A DNA stretch of 6,562 bases from Caldisericota bacterium (GCA_003650255.1 QMOP01000076.1:1-6562); one strand, 5' to 3'; positions 1 to 6,562 are shown, counted from the first letter of the stretch. Translations and numbers: made by a program. Notes: generated from the letters alone by a model not told the origin.

Positions 1-1585
1 GAAGTATATATTCATCACAGGTGGGGTTGTTTCTTCTCTTGGGAAGGGAATAACTGCTGCCTCAATTGGATTAATCCTTAAAACAATGGGATTTAGAGTT
101 GGAATGTTGAAAATTGACCCCTATTTAAATGTTGACCCTGGAACAATGTCTCCATATCAGCATGGAGAAGTTTTTGTGACAAAGGATGGTGCTGAAACAG
201 ACCTTGACATTGGACATTATGAAAGATTCTTAAATGAAGAACTTGATAGAAACTCAAACCTAACAAGTGGTCAACTTTATGCAGAACTTATTGAAAAAGA
301 AAGGAGAGGAGATTATCTTGGAAAAACAGTTCAGGTTGTCCCACATTTTACAAATCTTATAAAGGAAAAAATAAGAAATGTAGGAAAGAATAAGGATATA
401 ACAATTGTTGAAATTGGAGGGACTGTTGGGGATATTGAAGGACTTCCATTTATTGAAGCAATAAGACAACTTCGTTATGAAGAAGGTAAAGAAAACACCC
501 TTTTTATACACATATCCCTTGTCCCTTATATAAAAGCAGTAGATGAAATAAAGACAAAACCAACACAGCATTCTGTTATAAAATTAAGAGAACTCGGAAT
601 TAAACCAGATATTCTCATATGTCGATGTGAAAGGAAATTGGGAGAGGAAGAGAAAAATAAACTTTCCATTTTCTGTGATGTTGAGAAAGAAGCGGTAATT
701 GAGGAGATTGATGTTGGAGAAAACATATATAAGATTCCTGTTTTACTTGAAAATCAGGGACTCTCAAAATTAATAGAAAAGTATCTTGGAATAAAAAGAT
801 TAGTAGAACTAAATTTTTTAAAAAAATGGAATAAAGTAATATCACAGTATGAAAATTTCAAAAATAAGGTAACTATAGGAATTGCTGGAAAATATACAAT
901 TGTTAAAGATGCTTACAAATCAATAAAAGAAGCACTTCTCCACGCTGGATTTTCAGAAAAGGTAAAAATAGACATTAAATACATTGATACAGAAAAAAAG
1001 AATATTGAGAAAGATTTAAAAGTTTTAGATGCAGTTATTGTTCCTGGTGGGTTTGGTGAAAGAGGAATTGAGGGAAAAATGAAGGTTGCAAGGTTTGCAA
1101 GAGAAAAAAAACTTCCTTTACTTGGAATATGTCTTGGAATGCAAATCTCCTTAATTGAGATGGCAAAAAGCTGGGGATTAAAGGAAGCAAATTCCGAAGA
1201 GTTTGACCCAGAATCACCTTTTCCAGTAATAATCTCAATGCCAGAACAAAAAGCAGTTAAAAATTTAGGTGGAACAATGAGACTTGGAGAATACACTTGC
1301 AAGATTTCAAAAAATACTCTTACTTATTCACTTTATAAAAAAACCTTAATAAGAGAAAGACACAGACACAGGTATGAGTTTAACAATAGATTCAAGAAGT
1401 TTTTTGAAAAAAATGGATGCATCTTTTCCGGAATAAATCCTGAAAGGAATCTTGTTGAAATAGTTGAATTGAAAAATCATCCTTTTTTCATTTTAACACA
1501 GTTTCATCCAGAATTTAAGTCCCGTCCATTAAAACCTCATCCATTATTTAGAGGACTTGTTAAGATGGCAAAAAAAAGAAAATGA
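1..1585 (+). CDS. pyrG: CTP synthase (glutamine-hydrolysing), 5'-truncated by window edge
   Basis: CTP synthase makes CTP from UTP, ATP and glutamine in the cytoplasm, the last step of pyrimidine nucleotide synthesis. The reading frame is open from base 2, and 527 residues are visible. The first ATG in the window (86) is not the start, because the 28 codons before it encode the conserved N-terminal P-loop strand (GGVVSSLGKGI). By comparison with E. coli PyrG only about three residues are missing. The synthetase domain shows KIDPYLNVDPGTM, EIGGTVGDIE and KTKPTQHSV. The class I glutaminase domain follows (roughly residues 290-527), with PGGFGERG, nucleophile Cys in LGICLGMQ (window residue 377; E. 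coli Cys379) and His502/Glu504 in HPEF. All catalytic residues are present. The stop overlaps the purQ start in ATGA, so the gene heads or continues the purine operon. The upstream promoter is outside the window. Confidence 0.97.
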   Translation, partial: KYIFITGGVVSSLGKGITAASIGLILKTMGFRVGMLKIDPYLNVDPGTMSPYQHGEVFVTKDGAETDLDIGHYERFLNEELDRNSNLTSGQLYAELIEKERRGDYLGKTVQVVPHFTNLIKEKIRNVGKNKDITIVEIGGTVGDIEGLPFIEAIRQLRYEEGKENTLFIHISLVPYIKAVDEIKTKPTQHSVIKLRELGIKPDILICRCERKLGEEEKNKLSIFCDVEKEAVIEEIDVGENIYKIPVLLENQGLSKLIEKYLGIKRLVELNFLKKWNKVISQYENFKNKVTIGIAGKYTIVKDAYKSIKEALLHAGFSEKVKIDIKYIDTEKKNIEKDLKVLDAVIVPGGFGERGIEGKMKVARFAREKKLPLLGICLGMQISLIEMAKSWGLKEANSEEFDPESPFPVIISMPEQKAVKNLGGTMRLGEYTCKISKNTLTYSLYKKTLIRERHRHRYEFNNRFKKFFEKNGCIFSGINPERNLVEIVELKNHPFFILTQFHPEFKSRPLKPHPLFRGLVKMAKKRK

Positions 1586-2295
1586 AAAGAGTTTTGGTTT
1601 TAAAAGCACCTGGAACAAACAATGAAGTTGAAACAGTGGAAGCGGTAAAAATGCAAAACTGTTTTGCAGAAATTGTTCATATAAGTGAACTTCTGAATAA
1701 AGAAAAAAAACTGAATGATTATCATGGACTAATAATTCCTGGAGGATTTTCATATGGTGATAATATAGGTGCTGGAAAGGTTCTTTCTTTTTACATTGAA
1801 AAAAGGTTAAAAGAGGAATTTATAAAATTTATTGAAAAGGGGAAAATGATACTTGGAATATGCAATGGATTTCAGGCATTAATAAAATCAAAAATTCTTC
1901 CAGAAATTACTGAAAAACAGGTTGCAACCTTAACTTTAAATAACTGCGGACACTTTGTATGTAAATGGGTGAAACTTAAAGTATTAAAACATCCTATTTT
2001 TAAAAATCTTCCAGATGAAATTGAGTTGCCTGTTGCACATGCAGAGGGAAGATTTGTTGTTGAAAAAAATTTTAAAAGAAATATTGACAGGTATAAAATT
2101 CTTCTTTATATTGAAAATCCAAATGGATCATATAAAAATATTGCTGGGATAACAAATGAAAGTAAAAATGTTATTGGGATTATGCCACACCCAGAAAGGT
2201 GCTTATTTCCATTTCAAAATCCATCTTCAAGGTATAATGGAAAAATTTTCCCATGGGGAAAAATTATATTTAAAAATTTTGTGAGTTTATTATGA
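1582..2295 (+). CDS. purQ: Phosphoribosylformylglycinamidine synthase, glutaminase subunit PurQ
   Basis: PurQ hydrolyses glutamine and passes ammonia to PurL, which converts FGAR to FGAM (fourth step of purine synthesis); PurS normally bridges the two. The 237-residue protein is a lone class I glutaminase domain of about the usual length for stand-alone PurQ (around 220-240). It begins with the family hallmark APGTNNE near residue 10, followed by IIPGGFSYGDN, nucleophile Cys94 in GICNGFQ, AHAEGRF, and the catalytic pair His203/Glu205 in MPHPER. The TLTLNNCGHF stretch after the nucleophile is also typical of PurQ and argues against HisH, PdxT or GuaA. The start ATG overlaps the pyrG stop by 4 bp and has no clear Shine-Dalgarno, only an A-rich stretch, so initiation is probably coupled to pyrG termination. 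PurL and PurS are not encoded nearby. Confidence 0.95.
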   Translation: MKRVLVLKAPGTNNEVETVEAVKMQNCFAEIVHISELLNKEKKLNDYHGLIIPGGFSYGDNIGAGKVLSFYIEKRLKEEFIKFIEKGKMILGICNGFQALIKSKILPEITEKQVATLTLNNCGHFVCKWVKLKVLKHPIFKNLPDEIELPVAHAEGRFVVEKNFKRNIDRYKILLYIENPNGSYKNIAGITNESKNVIGIMPHPERCLFPFQNPSSRYNGKIFPWGKIIFKNFVSLL

Positions 2296-3620
2296 AAGAG
2301 TTTTGTGGAATTTTTGGTGTATTTGGTGAAGAAAATGCAAAAGAACTTGTATATCTCGGACTTTATGCACTACAACATAGAGGACAGGAATCAGCGGGAA
2401 TTGTATCAAGCAATGGGAAAAACCTTATACGGGTATGCGGGATGGGACTTGTAAATGATGTTTTTACAAAAGAGAGTTTAAAAAAGTTAAAAGGAAATAT
2501 CGCTATAGGACATGTTAGATACTCAACATATGGTTCAACAAAGGAGTTGAATATTCAGCCAATCTTAATGAAATTTAAAAATACTCAAATTGCAATTGCT
2601 CATAATGGAAATGTCCCCAACGCTAAATATTTGAGAAGGAAACTTGAAAACGAAGGAGTTGTATTTTCAACAGAAACTGACAGTGAGATAATACTCAAAA
2701 TGATTGCAAAAGAAAAGAGAGTAGATGAAGAGACAATCTTAAACACATTAAACAAAATTAAAAGGGCATTCTCACTTCTTATAATCTTAAAAGATAAACT
2801 AATTGCAGTGAGGGATTCTTATGGTTATAGACCACTCTGTATCGGAAGAAGAAAAAATTCTATACTTTTCTCATCGGAATCATGTGCTTTTGATATAGTT
2901 GATGCAGAATACTTAAGAGATGTAAAACCAGGCGAGATGGTTGTTGTTGACAAAAATGGAATGAGAAGTTACTTTCTTGAAAAAACCCCTGAAAGAAGAT
3001 GTATATTTGAACTTATATACTTTTCAAGACCTGACTCAACTGTCTTCTCTCAAAGTGTTTATGAAGCAAGGATAAATATGGGAAAAAATCTTGCAAAAGA
3101 GTATAAAATTGATGGTGATATTGTTATACCTGTTCCTGATTCAGCAAATGTTCAAGCACTTGGATACAGTATTGAAAGTGGACTACCCCTTGAATTTGGT
3201 CTTATAAGGAATCACTATGTTGGAAGAACATTTATTGAACCACATCAGAGAATAAGGGATTTTAGGGTAAAAATTAAACACACTCCTGTTAAAAAGGTAT
3301 TAAAAGGAAAAAGGGTTGTTGTGATTGATGATTCAATTGTAAGAGGAACTACATCAAGAAAACTTATGAATATTATAAGAGGTGCAGGAGCAAAGGAGAT
3401 TCATTTACTTATCTCCTCTCCACCAATTAAATTTGGATGCTTTTTTGGAATAGATACTCCAAAGAAAAAGGAACTCATTGCTAATAGAATGGAAATTGAA
3501 GAGATAAAAAATTATATTGGAGTTGATTCACTTCATTATTTATCACTTGACGGTTTACTTAAAAGTTGTAAAAAACTTTCATATTGTGTAGCGTGTTTTA
3601 CAGGAGAATATGAAAAGTAA
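2292..3620 (+). CDS. purF: Amidophosphoribosyltransferase (glutamine PRPP amidotransferase), Fe-S type
   Basis: PurF makes 5-phosphoribosylamine from PRPP and glutamine, the first committed and usually feedback-inhibited step of purine synthesis. The 442-residue protein has an N-terminal Ntn (class II) glutaminase domain: Cys5 in CGIFGVFG, LQHRGQESAGI (28-37) and HVRYST (74-79). The C-terminal phosphoribosyltransferase domain carries the PRPP loop VVVIDDSIVRGTTS (342-355). Cys237, Cys383 and the CVAC pair 432/435 match the four 4Fe-4S ligands of the B. subtilis enzyme, so this is the iron-sulfur, precursor-type PurF rather than the E. coli type. Cys5 must become N-terminal to act, so a short MKEF leader has to be removed. 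No other usable start lies nearby. The gene starts in an ATGA overlap with purQ without a good Shine-Dalgarno, and its last 11 bp overlap purD. Confidence 0.97.
   Translation: MKEFCGIFGVFGEENAKELVYLGLYALQHRGQESAGIVSSNGKNLIRVCGMGLVNDVFTKESLKKLKGNIAIGHVRYSTYGSTKELNIQPILMKFKNTQIAIAHNGNVPNAKYLRRKLENEGVVFSTETDSEIILKMIAKEKRVDEETILNTLNKIKRAFSLLIILKDKLIAVRDSYGYRPLCIGRRKNSILFSSESCAFDIVDAEYLRDVKPGEMVVVDKNGMRSYFLEKTPERRCIFELIYFSRPDSTVFSQSVYEARINMGKNLAKEYKIDGDIVIPVPDSANVQALGYSIESGLPLEFGLIRNHYVGRTFIEPHQRIRDFRVKIKHTPVKKVLKGKRVVVIDDSIVRGTTSRKLMNIIRGAGAKEIHLLISSPPIKFGCFFGIDTPKKKELIANRMEIEEIKNYIGVDSLHYLSLDGLLKSCKKLSYCVACFTGEYEK
3602..3606 (+). promoter_or_regulatory. Shine-Dalgarno of purD inside purF
   Basis: AGGAG lies three bases before the purD ATG and within the last codons of purF. 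The spacing is shorter than the usual 5-9 bases. It is still the only clear Shine-Dalgarno among the three overlapping starts (purQ, purF, purD), and it supports the start at 3610. PurD translation may therefore be partly independent of coupling. Confidence 0.55.
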
Positions 3621-4887
3621 ACTGAATGTTCTTGTTCTTGGCTCTGGTGGAAGGGAACATGCTATATGCTGGAAGATTAAGGAATCAAGTTATCTAAAAA
3701 AACTTTTCTCAATTCCTGGAAATGGAGGAATAAGTGAGGTTGCTAATGTTTATGAAATCAAACCAACACTTGAAAATATAAAAAGATTTGTTGAAGAGAA
3801 GGAGATTGATATTGTAATTCCTGGTCCTGAAAAGTTTCTTGTTGATGGAGTATCCGATTATTTAAATGTTCCTACATTTGGACCATCAAAAAATGCATCC
3901 CTCTTAGAAGGGTCAAAGGTTTTTGCGAAAAATTTTATGAAAAAATATGATATTCCAACAGCAAACTTTGAAATATTTGATGATCCTCTTAAAGCAAAAG
4001 AGTATATAAAGAACAAAAATAACCTTGTCATAAAAGCGGATGGCCTCTGCGCTGGAAAAGGAGTATTTGTATGTGAAGAAGAAAAAAAGATGATTGAAGC
4101 AATAGATAAAATTATGATTGAAAAAATTTTTGGAAGCTCAGGCGATAAAGTTGTAATTGAAGAAAAACTAATCGGAGAAGAAGCATCAATCCTTGTTCTT
4201 TTAAATAGAGAAAATTATACATTCTTAATTCCAAGTCAGGACCACAAACAGGTTTATGATGGAGATAAAGGGCCAAATACAGGAGGAATGGGAGCATATG
4301 CTCCGACAAAGTTAATTGATGATACTATTATGAAAAAAATAGAAGATAAAATTGTAAAAAGATTAATAAATGGTTTAAAAATTGAAGAAATAAATTATTG
4401 TGGAGTTCTTTATCTCGGTCTTATGATTGTTGAAAAAGAACCATTTGTTCTTGAATTCAATATTCGTTTCGGAGACCCTGAAACTCAAGCAATTCTCCCC
4501 CTTCTTGAGGATGACCTTCTTGAAATAATATTAAAAATTATGGAAGGAGAAAAACTAAAACTAAAATGGAAGGATGGATACTCGGTATGTGTTGTTCTTG
4601 CATCAAAAGGATATCCTGGGGAGTATGAGAAAGGGAAAGAGATAAAGTTCAGCAGTAGGCACGTGGCAAATAGCGAATGGAAGGATATTATTGTTTTTCA
4701 TGCTGGAACTAAAAAGAAAAATGGGAAGTTTTACACAAATGGTGGAAGGGTTTTAAATATCTGTGGAAGAGAAAATAGTATTAAAAAAGCAAGAGAAACT
4801 GTTTATTCATTTATAGAAGAAAATGTTTATTTTGAAGGAATGCATTATAGAAGGGATATCGGGTTGAAAGAAGAAAGGAGAGAGTAG
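3610..4887 (+). CDS. purD: Phosphoribosylamine-glycine ligase (GAR synthetase)
   Basis: PurD joins glycine to 5-phosphoribosylamine with ATP, the second step of purine synthesis, directly using the unstable product of PurF. The 425-residue length is normal. The N-terminal domain opens with GSGGREHA (11-18), followed by FGPSKNASLLEGSK. The ATP-grasp domain shows VIKADGLCAGKGV (140-152), QDHK, the PurD signature GPNTGGMGAYAP (221-231) and the metal-binding stretch EFNIRFGDPETQ (282-293). The C-terminal domain follows. No key residue is missing. The ATG lies inside the purF end (11-bp overlap) with AGGAG just upstream. The gene ends in tandem in-frame stops TAG-TAA (4885-4890). It is the last gene of the nucleotide cluster here; a 153-bp gap with hairpins follows. 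Confidence 0.97.
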   Translation: MKSKLNVLVLGSGGREHAICWKIKESSYLKKLFSIPGNGGISEVANVYEIKPTLENIKRFVEEKEIDIVIPGPEKFLVDGVSDYLNVPTFGPSKNASLLEGSKVFAKNFMKKYDIPTANFEIFDDPLKAKEYIKNKNNLVIKADGLCAGKGVFVCEEEKKMIEAIDKIMIEKIFGSSGDKVVIEEKLIGEEASILVLLNRENYTFLIPSQDHKQVYDGDKGPNTGGMGAYAPTKLIDDTIMKKIEDKIVKRLINGLKIEEINYCGVLYLGLMIVEKEPFVLEFNIRFGDPETQAILPLLEDDLLEIILKIMEGEKLKLKWKDGYSVCVVLASKGYPGEYEKGKEIKFSSRHVANSEWKDIIVFHAGTKKKNGKFYTNGGRVLNICGRENSIKKARETVYSFIEENVYFEGMHYRRDIGLKEERRE

Positions 4888-4921
4888 TAAAACAGTGAAC
4901 AGGGAAAAGATGTCCCTTATA

Positions 4922-4943
4922 GCGGTGGCCTTCAGGCTACCGC
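4922..4943 (+). repeat. REP-like palindrome 1 (TTCA-loop hairpin)
   Basis: A 9-bp stem (4922-4930 with 4935-4943, one G-T wobble at 4927/4938) closes a TTCA loop. The core octamer CCTTCAGG is identical to that in the second hairpin 80 bp downstream. Bases 4919-4922 read ATAG, one change from the GTAG head found before REP palindromes. The hairpin sits 34 bases after the purD stop and has no T-run behind it, so it is not a classical Rho-independent terminator, although it could stabilise the 3' end of the pur transcript. Calling it REP-like is an inference from structure. Confidence 0.65.
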
Positions 4944-4999
4944 AACATATGTGGCAGGATCAAACAAAATTCCAAGGAATGAGAAAAGTATTTCGAAAT

Positions 5000-5021
5000 G
5001 TAGCGCACCCTTCAGGGTGCG
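5000..5021 (+). repeat. REP-like palindrome 2 (GTAG head + TTCA-loop hairpin)
   Basis: The tetranucleotide GTAG (5000-5003) is followed directly by a perfect 7-bp stem, CGCACCC (5004-5010) with GGGTGCG (5015-5021), closing a TTCA loop. A GTAG or GGAG head next to an imperfect or perfect hairpin is the layout of REP sequences mobilised by RAYT (TnpA-REP) Y1 transposases. It has the same orientation and loop as the first palindrome but a different stem sequence. It ends 19 bases before the proposed permease start, so in the mRNA it would lie close to the ribosome entry site. The G+C-rich stem stands out from the AT-rich surroundings. Confidence 0.7.
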
Positions 5022-5040
5022 AAGTAAAAGTAAGAAAGCA

Positions 5041-6243
5041 GTGAGTTTCTATTTTATTTTAATTGCTGGAATTACAGCATTTTATATGGCTTTTAATATT
5101 GGATCAAATGATAGTGCAAACTCACTTGCCTCTGCTGTTGGAGCAAAAGCAATAAGTTTGAAGCAAGCAGTAATAATAGGAGGTGTTCTGGAATTTCTTG
5201 GAGCATATCTTGTTGGTAGCCATGTAACAAATACAATAAAGAAAGGAATTATAAATTATAAAATCTTTCCAGAGGCAAATATATTTGCCTTTGCCCTTTT
5301 CTCTGCACTTCTTGGCGCAAGTTTATGGGTCTTTTTCTCAACATTAAAGGGACTTCCAGTATCAACAACTCATTCAATAATTGGATCATTGACAGGAGTA
5401 GGAATAATCTCCTATGGAGTAAAAGCAATAAAATGGAGTAAAATCATTCAAATAGTTATCTCCTGGATTACATCTCCATTTTTTAGTGCACTAATTTCAT
5501 TCTTAATTTTTACTTTCATAAATAAGTTTTTTATTTCATCAGAAAACCCAGAACTTACAACAAAAAGATATTTTCCATTTTTCATCTTTATAACATTTTT
5601 CATTGTATCACTCTCTTTTCTTTTTAAAACACCTCTTGGAAAAAAACTTAATATTGGACTGAAACTCTCTATTGTTTATGCTTTCCTTTTTTCAACTTTA
5701 TTAACCTTCATCTTTTCTCTAATTCTTATTCACTCTATTAAATCATTTCAACCAGAAAATATTTTCAAGATTCTTCAAATCTTTACATCATGCTATGTTG
5801 CATTCGCACATGGTGCAAACGATGTTGCAAATGCAATAGGGCCTATTGCAGGAATCATACAGACATATAAAACAGGAATGATAAGTTTAAAAACAGAAGT
5901 TCCTACTTATCTTCTTGCACTTGGAGGACTTGGAATATCTCTCGGAATTTTTTTATATGGTTATAAAGTTATAAAAACTGTTGGAGAAAATATAACCGAA
6001 CTTACAAATACAAGGGGTTTTTCAGTTGATTTTGCTGCTGCAACAACAGTGCTTCTTTGCTCAAAACTTGGAATACCTGTTTCAACAACACATGCAGCAG
6101 TTGGAGCAGTTATTGGAGTTGGATTTGCAAGAGGAATTGAGGCAATTGATTTAAGAATTGTAAAGAAAATAATATATGCTTGGGTAATAACATTACCAGC
6201 AAGTGCAATACTTAGTAGTTTAATATTTACACTAATAAAATAG
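5041..6243 (+). CDS. pit: PiT-family inorganic phosphate permease
   Basis: This is a membrane transporter that takes up inorganic phosphate, coupled to H+ or Na+ depending on the family branch. The protein is about 400 residues with an estimated 10-12 membrane helices. It shows the duplicated PiT architecture: GSNDSAN (21-27) and PVSTTH (106-111) in the first half, and GANDVAN (258-264) and PVSTTH (346-351) in the second, separated by a poorly conserved, very hydrophobic middle. I place the start at GTG 5041, which puts the first helix directly at the N-terminus as in other members. The frame stays open upstream to GTG 4951, but those 30 residues are polar and partly encoded by a REP-like hairpin, so they are probably not translated. 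GTG 5017 is a third possibility (short basic N-terminus). No start has a strong Shine-Dalgarno. A DUF47 gene follows after 10 bp. The coupling ion cannot be told from the sequence. Confidence 0.9.
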   Translation: MSFYFILIAGITAFYMAFNIGSNDSANSLASAVGAKAISLKQAVIIGGVLEFLGAYLVGSHVTNTIKKGIINYKIFPEANIFAFALFSALLGASLWVFFSTLKGLPVSTTHSIIGSLTGVGIISYGVKAIKWSKIIQIVISWITSPFFSALISFLIFTFINKFFISSENPELTTKRYFPFFIFITFFIVSLSFLFKTPLGKKLNIGLKLSIVYAFLFSTLLTFIFSLILIHSIKSFQPENIFKILQIFTSCYVAFAHGANDVANAIGPIAGIIQTYKTGMISLKTEVPTYLLALGGLGISLGIFLYGYKVIKTVGENITELTNTRGFSVDFAAATTVLLCSKLGIPVSTTHAAVGAVIGVGFARGIEAIDLRIVKKIIYAWVITLPASAILSSLIFTLIK

Positions 6244-6248
6244 GGAGG
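6243..6248 (+). promoter_or_regulatory. Shine-Dalgarno of the DUF47 gene
   Basis: GGGAGG begins at the last base of the permease stop and lies five bases before ATG 6254. It is the strongest Shine-Dalgarno in the window and fixes the start of the downstream gene. Confidence 0.75.
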
Positions 6249-6253
6249 GAAAA

Positions 6254-6562
6254 ATGAGGTTTGTTTTAAGTAATTTATTCAGAAAAAAATCTCCTTTTGA
6301 TGGTCTGAAAGAACACTCTGAAAAGGTTACCCTTGGTATTAGAAAAATGAAGGAGGCATTCCTTTATTACATTGATGAAGATTTTGAAAATTTTAGCAGA
6401 GTTTCAGAGGAAGTTATTAAACTTGAGAATGACGCTGACTGGATAAAGGGAAATATAAGAAACCATCTTCCAAAAGGAATATTTATGCCAGTTGATAGAA
6501 CCACATTTCTTGATTGTTTAAAAGAACTTGATGGAATCCTTGATATAGCAGAGGATATAGTA
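6254..6562 (+). CDS. DUF47/PhoU-like protein, probable PiT partner, 3'-truncated by window edge
   Basis: Only the first 103 codons are visible; family members are usually a little over 200 residues. The protein is soluble, charged and helical, with no signal peptide or membrane segment. It shows the features of the DUF47 (TIGR00153, PhoU-like) family: an N-terminal LFRKKSPFDGLKEH stretch, the E-V-x-x-L-E-x-x-A-D helix ending near residue 65, MPVDR (78-82) and ILDIAEDI (94-102). DUF47 proteins are commonly encoded beside PiT permeases, as in the orfA-pit operon of Sinorhizobium meliloti, and are thought to regulate or assist phosphate uptake; the molecular role is not settled. A strong Shine-Dalgarno and a 10-bp gap after the permease stop indicate co-transcription with it. 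It is probably not PhoU itself, given the MPVDR motif and the PiT neighbour. Confidence 0.88.
   Translation, partial: MRFVLSNLFRKKSPFDGLKEHSEKVTLGIRKMKEAFLYYIDEDFENFSRVSEEVIKLENDADWIKGNIRNHLPKGIFMPVDRTTFLDCLKELDGILDIAEDIV

Larger units (their letters stand above)
4888..5040 (+). other. Intergenic gap between purD and the phosphate permease, palindrome-rich
   Basis: No gene is supported in this 153-bp stretch. Besides the two REP-like hairpins it holds a weak AGGGA/TCCCT inverted repeat (4901-4905 with 4913-4917) and the short palindromes ACATATGT (4945-4952), ATTCC-AA-GGAAT (4969-4980) and ATTTCGAAAT (4990-4999). I could not find a convincing -35/-10 pair or T-run terminator, so it is open whether the phosphate genes have their own promoter or are read through from pur. 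After the purD stops, the gap is open in the frame of the permease. Confidence 0.6.

Noticed and set aside
86..88. ATG 86 as the start of CTP synthase
   Set aside because: It lies after the essential P-loop, and the upstream codons from base 2 encode the conserved N-terminus, so the true start is outside the window.
913..1302. 129-codon open frame on the minus strand inside pyrG, and shorter antisense frames elsewhere
   Set aside because: They lie opposite strongly conserved coding sequence, have low-complexity Ser/Phe/Leu-rich translations and no Shine-Dalgarno; they are by-products of the codon bias of the + strand genes.
1570..1577. Run of eight A just before the pyrG stop, possible slippage site
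   Set aside because: A-runs of this length occur elsewhere in these AT-rich genes (for example 1104-1111), and both pyrG and purQ read through normally without any shift.
3610..3620. purF/purD overlap as a frameshift or gene fusion
   Set aside because: Both proteins are full length with intact ends; an 11-bp overlap is normal operon packing.
4864..4892. TTGAAA with a possible -10 seventeen bases downstream as a promoter for pit
   Set aside because: The would-be -10 (GTAAAA) is poor and the -35 is inside purD; such matches are common by chance in AT-rich sequence.
4901..4917. AGGGA/TCCCT inverted repeat as a Rho-independent terminator after purD
   Set aside because: The stem is only 5 bp and no T-run follows.
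4919..5021. CRISPR array or tRNA-like structure in the gap
   Set aside because: There are only two hairpins with different stems, no regular repeat-spacer units, and no cloverleaf or T-loop signature.

Overview
The window carries one strand of closely packed, AT-rich genes (about one third G+C, judged by eye), all on the + strand and all intact except where the window edges cut them. AGA/GGA/AAA-rich codon use is similar in every gene, so nothing looks recently transferred except a short repeat-bearing gap. The proteins are bacterial in type, and the best guess is an uncultured, low-GC, probably anaerobic bacterium. The sequence does not allow a phylum to be named.

Positions 1-4887 form a nucleotide-biosynthesis operon: pyrG (CTP synthase, lacking only its first few codons), purQ (FGAM synthase glutaminase subunit), purF (amidophosphoribosyltransferase, iron-sulfur type) and purD (GAR synthetase). 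Each junction overlaps: ATGA for pyrG/purQ and purQ/purF, and 11 bp for purF/purD. This points to one transcript with translational coupling. The first three genes encode three different glutamine-dependent amidotransferases in a row. PurF and PurD catalyse the first two committed steps of purine synthesis and PurQ supplies ammonia at the fourth step. The PurQ partners PurL and PurS are not in the window.

Positions 4888-5040 are a 153-bp gap holding two hairpins with the same TTCA loop, the second preceded by a GTAG head. They resemble REP palindromes (RAYT/TnpA-REP-associated). This is the least ordinary part of the window. The gap stays open in the frame of the downstream gene, so an automatic gene call would probably add a spurious N-terminal extension.

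Positions 5041-6562 hold a phosphate-uptake pair: a PiT-family inorganic phosphate permease with both GxND-x-AN and both PVSTTH repeats, then the first 103 codons of a DUF47/PhoU-like protein, the usual partner of PiT permeases. The gene content is essentially housekeeping; I see no new defence, mobile or biosynthetic system here.
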